5,562 nucleotides of DNA from an uncultured Oribacterium sp. (GTDB lineage: Bacteria; Bacillota; Clostridia; Lachnospirales; Lachnospiraceae): NCBI GenBank assembly GCA_934279105.1, contig CAKQWR010000131.1, positions 1-5,562 on the forward strand, in the 5' to 3' direction. The notes under the pieces are model-generated. The model was not told where the DNA came from, searched no databases, and was given only the letters and a program-made list of their open reading frames with translations. Shown in pieces: positions 5,136 to 5,562 of this stretch; the first letter of the stretch is position 1, and the number at the start of each line of letters is the position of its first letter. Made by a program: the position numbers and the translations under genes.

Positions 5136-5522
5136 ATGAATGATTTTAGAAAACGATCCGATCAGCCGAAGAAGTCCTATGCGAAAAGCAAGCCTGGGAA
5201 GGGCGGTAAATCCACTTCCAGAAACGGCTTCAGCAGCCCTCAGAAGTCGAACGGTGCTCCAGCCGGAAAACCATATTATCAGACGAAACTGCAGGGCCGT
5301 ACCGGCGCACAGCCAGGTGACTATGTCATCATCTCGGATGGAAAGCAGGAGATTACAACACGCGTAAACCTCGGAAGTCATCCGTTCTGCAAAAAGAAGG
5401 TCGGCGACATCGTATCCATCAAAACCGTACAGTGGAAAGTCATCCGCATCCTCTATCAGGGCACCGAAGCCTACCACAAAGTCTTCGACGCCGACACCCA
5501 GCGCGAGCACTTTGGGTATTAA
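5136..5522 (+). CDS. Small basic protein, possible GreA/GreB C-terminal-like domain
   Basis: The protein has 128 residues. Residues 1-55 are Lys/Ser/Gly/Pro-rich and probably disordered (RKRSDQPKKSYAKSKPGKGG). Residues 58-106 look like a small beta fold, PGDYVIISDGKQEIT followed by CKKKVGDIVSIKTVQWKVIRI. The second half resembles the end of GreA/GreB, where GKKVGDxVxVxTPxG..xYxVxxI is typical. However, the usual SPLGxALL block is replaced by a short GSHPFC and about 18 residues seem to be missing. The Gre coiled coil is absent. I chose ATG 5136, with AGG at 5126-5128 as a modest ribosome binding site. The frame is open back to an ATG at 5088, but that lies inside the direct repeat and adds MQQHIVCCLIERTGIY with no Shine-Dalgarno. 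The gene stands alone after the rpoD terminator. The positively charged tail suggests nucleic acid or ribosome binding, but the function is unproven. Confidence 0.75.
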   Translation: MNDFRKRSDQPKKSYAKSKPGKGGKSTSRNGFSSPQKSNGAPAGKPYYQTKLQGRTGAQPGDYVIISDGKQEITTRVNLGSHPFCKKKVGDIVSIKTVQWKVIRILYQGTEAYHKVFDADTQREHFGY

Positions 5523-5562
5523 TCCATGAGAGGGCCGTCCGCAGGACGGAGAGGCTCGTGGA
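5523..5562 (+). other. Imperfect inverted repeat after the last gene, cut by the window end
   Basis: CCGTCC (5535-5540) and GGACGG (5544-5549) form a six-pair stem with a three-base loop. Outside a small internal loop, TCCATGAG (5523-5530) pairs with CTCGTGGA (5555-5562) with one G-T wobble. It begins right after the stop codon and reaches the last base, so a T-tract would lie beyond the window. It is probably a terminator, or alternatively part of a dispersed palindromic repeat. Confidence 0.5.

Overview
The window looks like ordinary chromosome from a Gram-positive, low-to-moderate GC Bacillota. I lean weakly towards an Erysipelotrichia-type gut lineage, from overall impression only. The support is a PcrA-type helicase with its C-terminal Tudor-like segment, a short (377-residue) primary sigma factor of the SigA kind, AGGAGG-type ribosome binding sites and hairpin-plus-T-tract terminators. 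All five genes lie on the plus strand. I see no tRNA, rRNA, CRISPR array, transposase or prophage gene.

Layout. Positions 1-1308 hold the C-terminal part of a UvrD/PcrA superfamily 1 helicase whose 5' end lies outside the window. After 44 bases comes a 187-residue acidic protein that I do not recognise (1353-1916). A structured 133-base gap leads to a small HAD-fold hydrolase with a TTG start (2050-2574). After 70 bases comes a UPF0173/UlaG-like metallo-beta-lactamase-fold hydrolase (2645-3322). A terminator at 3478-3503 closes this first block. An AT-rich region with promoter-like hexamers and a perfect 14-bp palindrome leads to rpoD (3757-4890), which has its own strong terminator (4894-4938). 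A 245-base gap holding repeats and hairpins precedes a 128-residue basic protein (5136-5522). Its C-terminal half faintly resembles the GreA/GreB C-terminal domain. The window ends inside an inverted repeat.

How it works together. The helicase (repair and clearing of stalled RNA polymerase), the primary sigma factor and possibly the last small protein all touch the transcription machinery, but they appear to be separate transcription units. The HAD and MBL hydrolases are probably co-transcribed; their substrates cannot be read from sequence.

The most unusual signal is non-coding. A perfect 17-bp sequence occurs as an inverted pair (1308-1324 and 2018-2034) bracketing the unknown gene, and a third copy (14 of 17 bases) lies at 4998-5014 ahead of the last gene. 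All three copies sit in gaps upstream of genes, so a shared regulatory element or the ends of a small repeat element are both possible. Second is a perfect extended -10 sequence inside the loop of the rpoD terminator, followed by a leader with 17-bp direct repeats.
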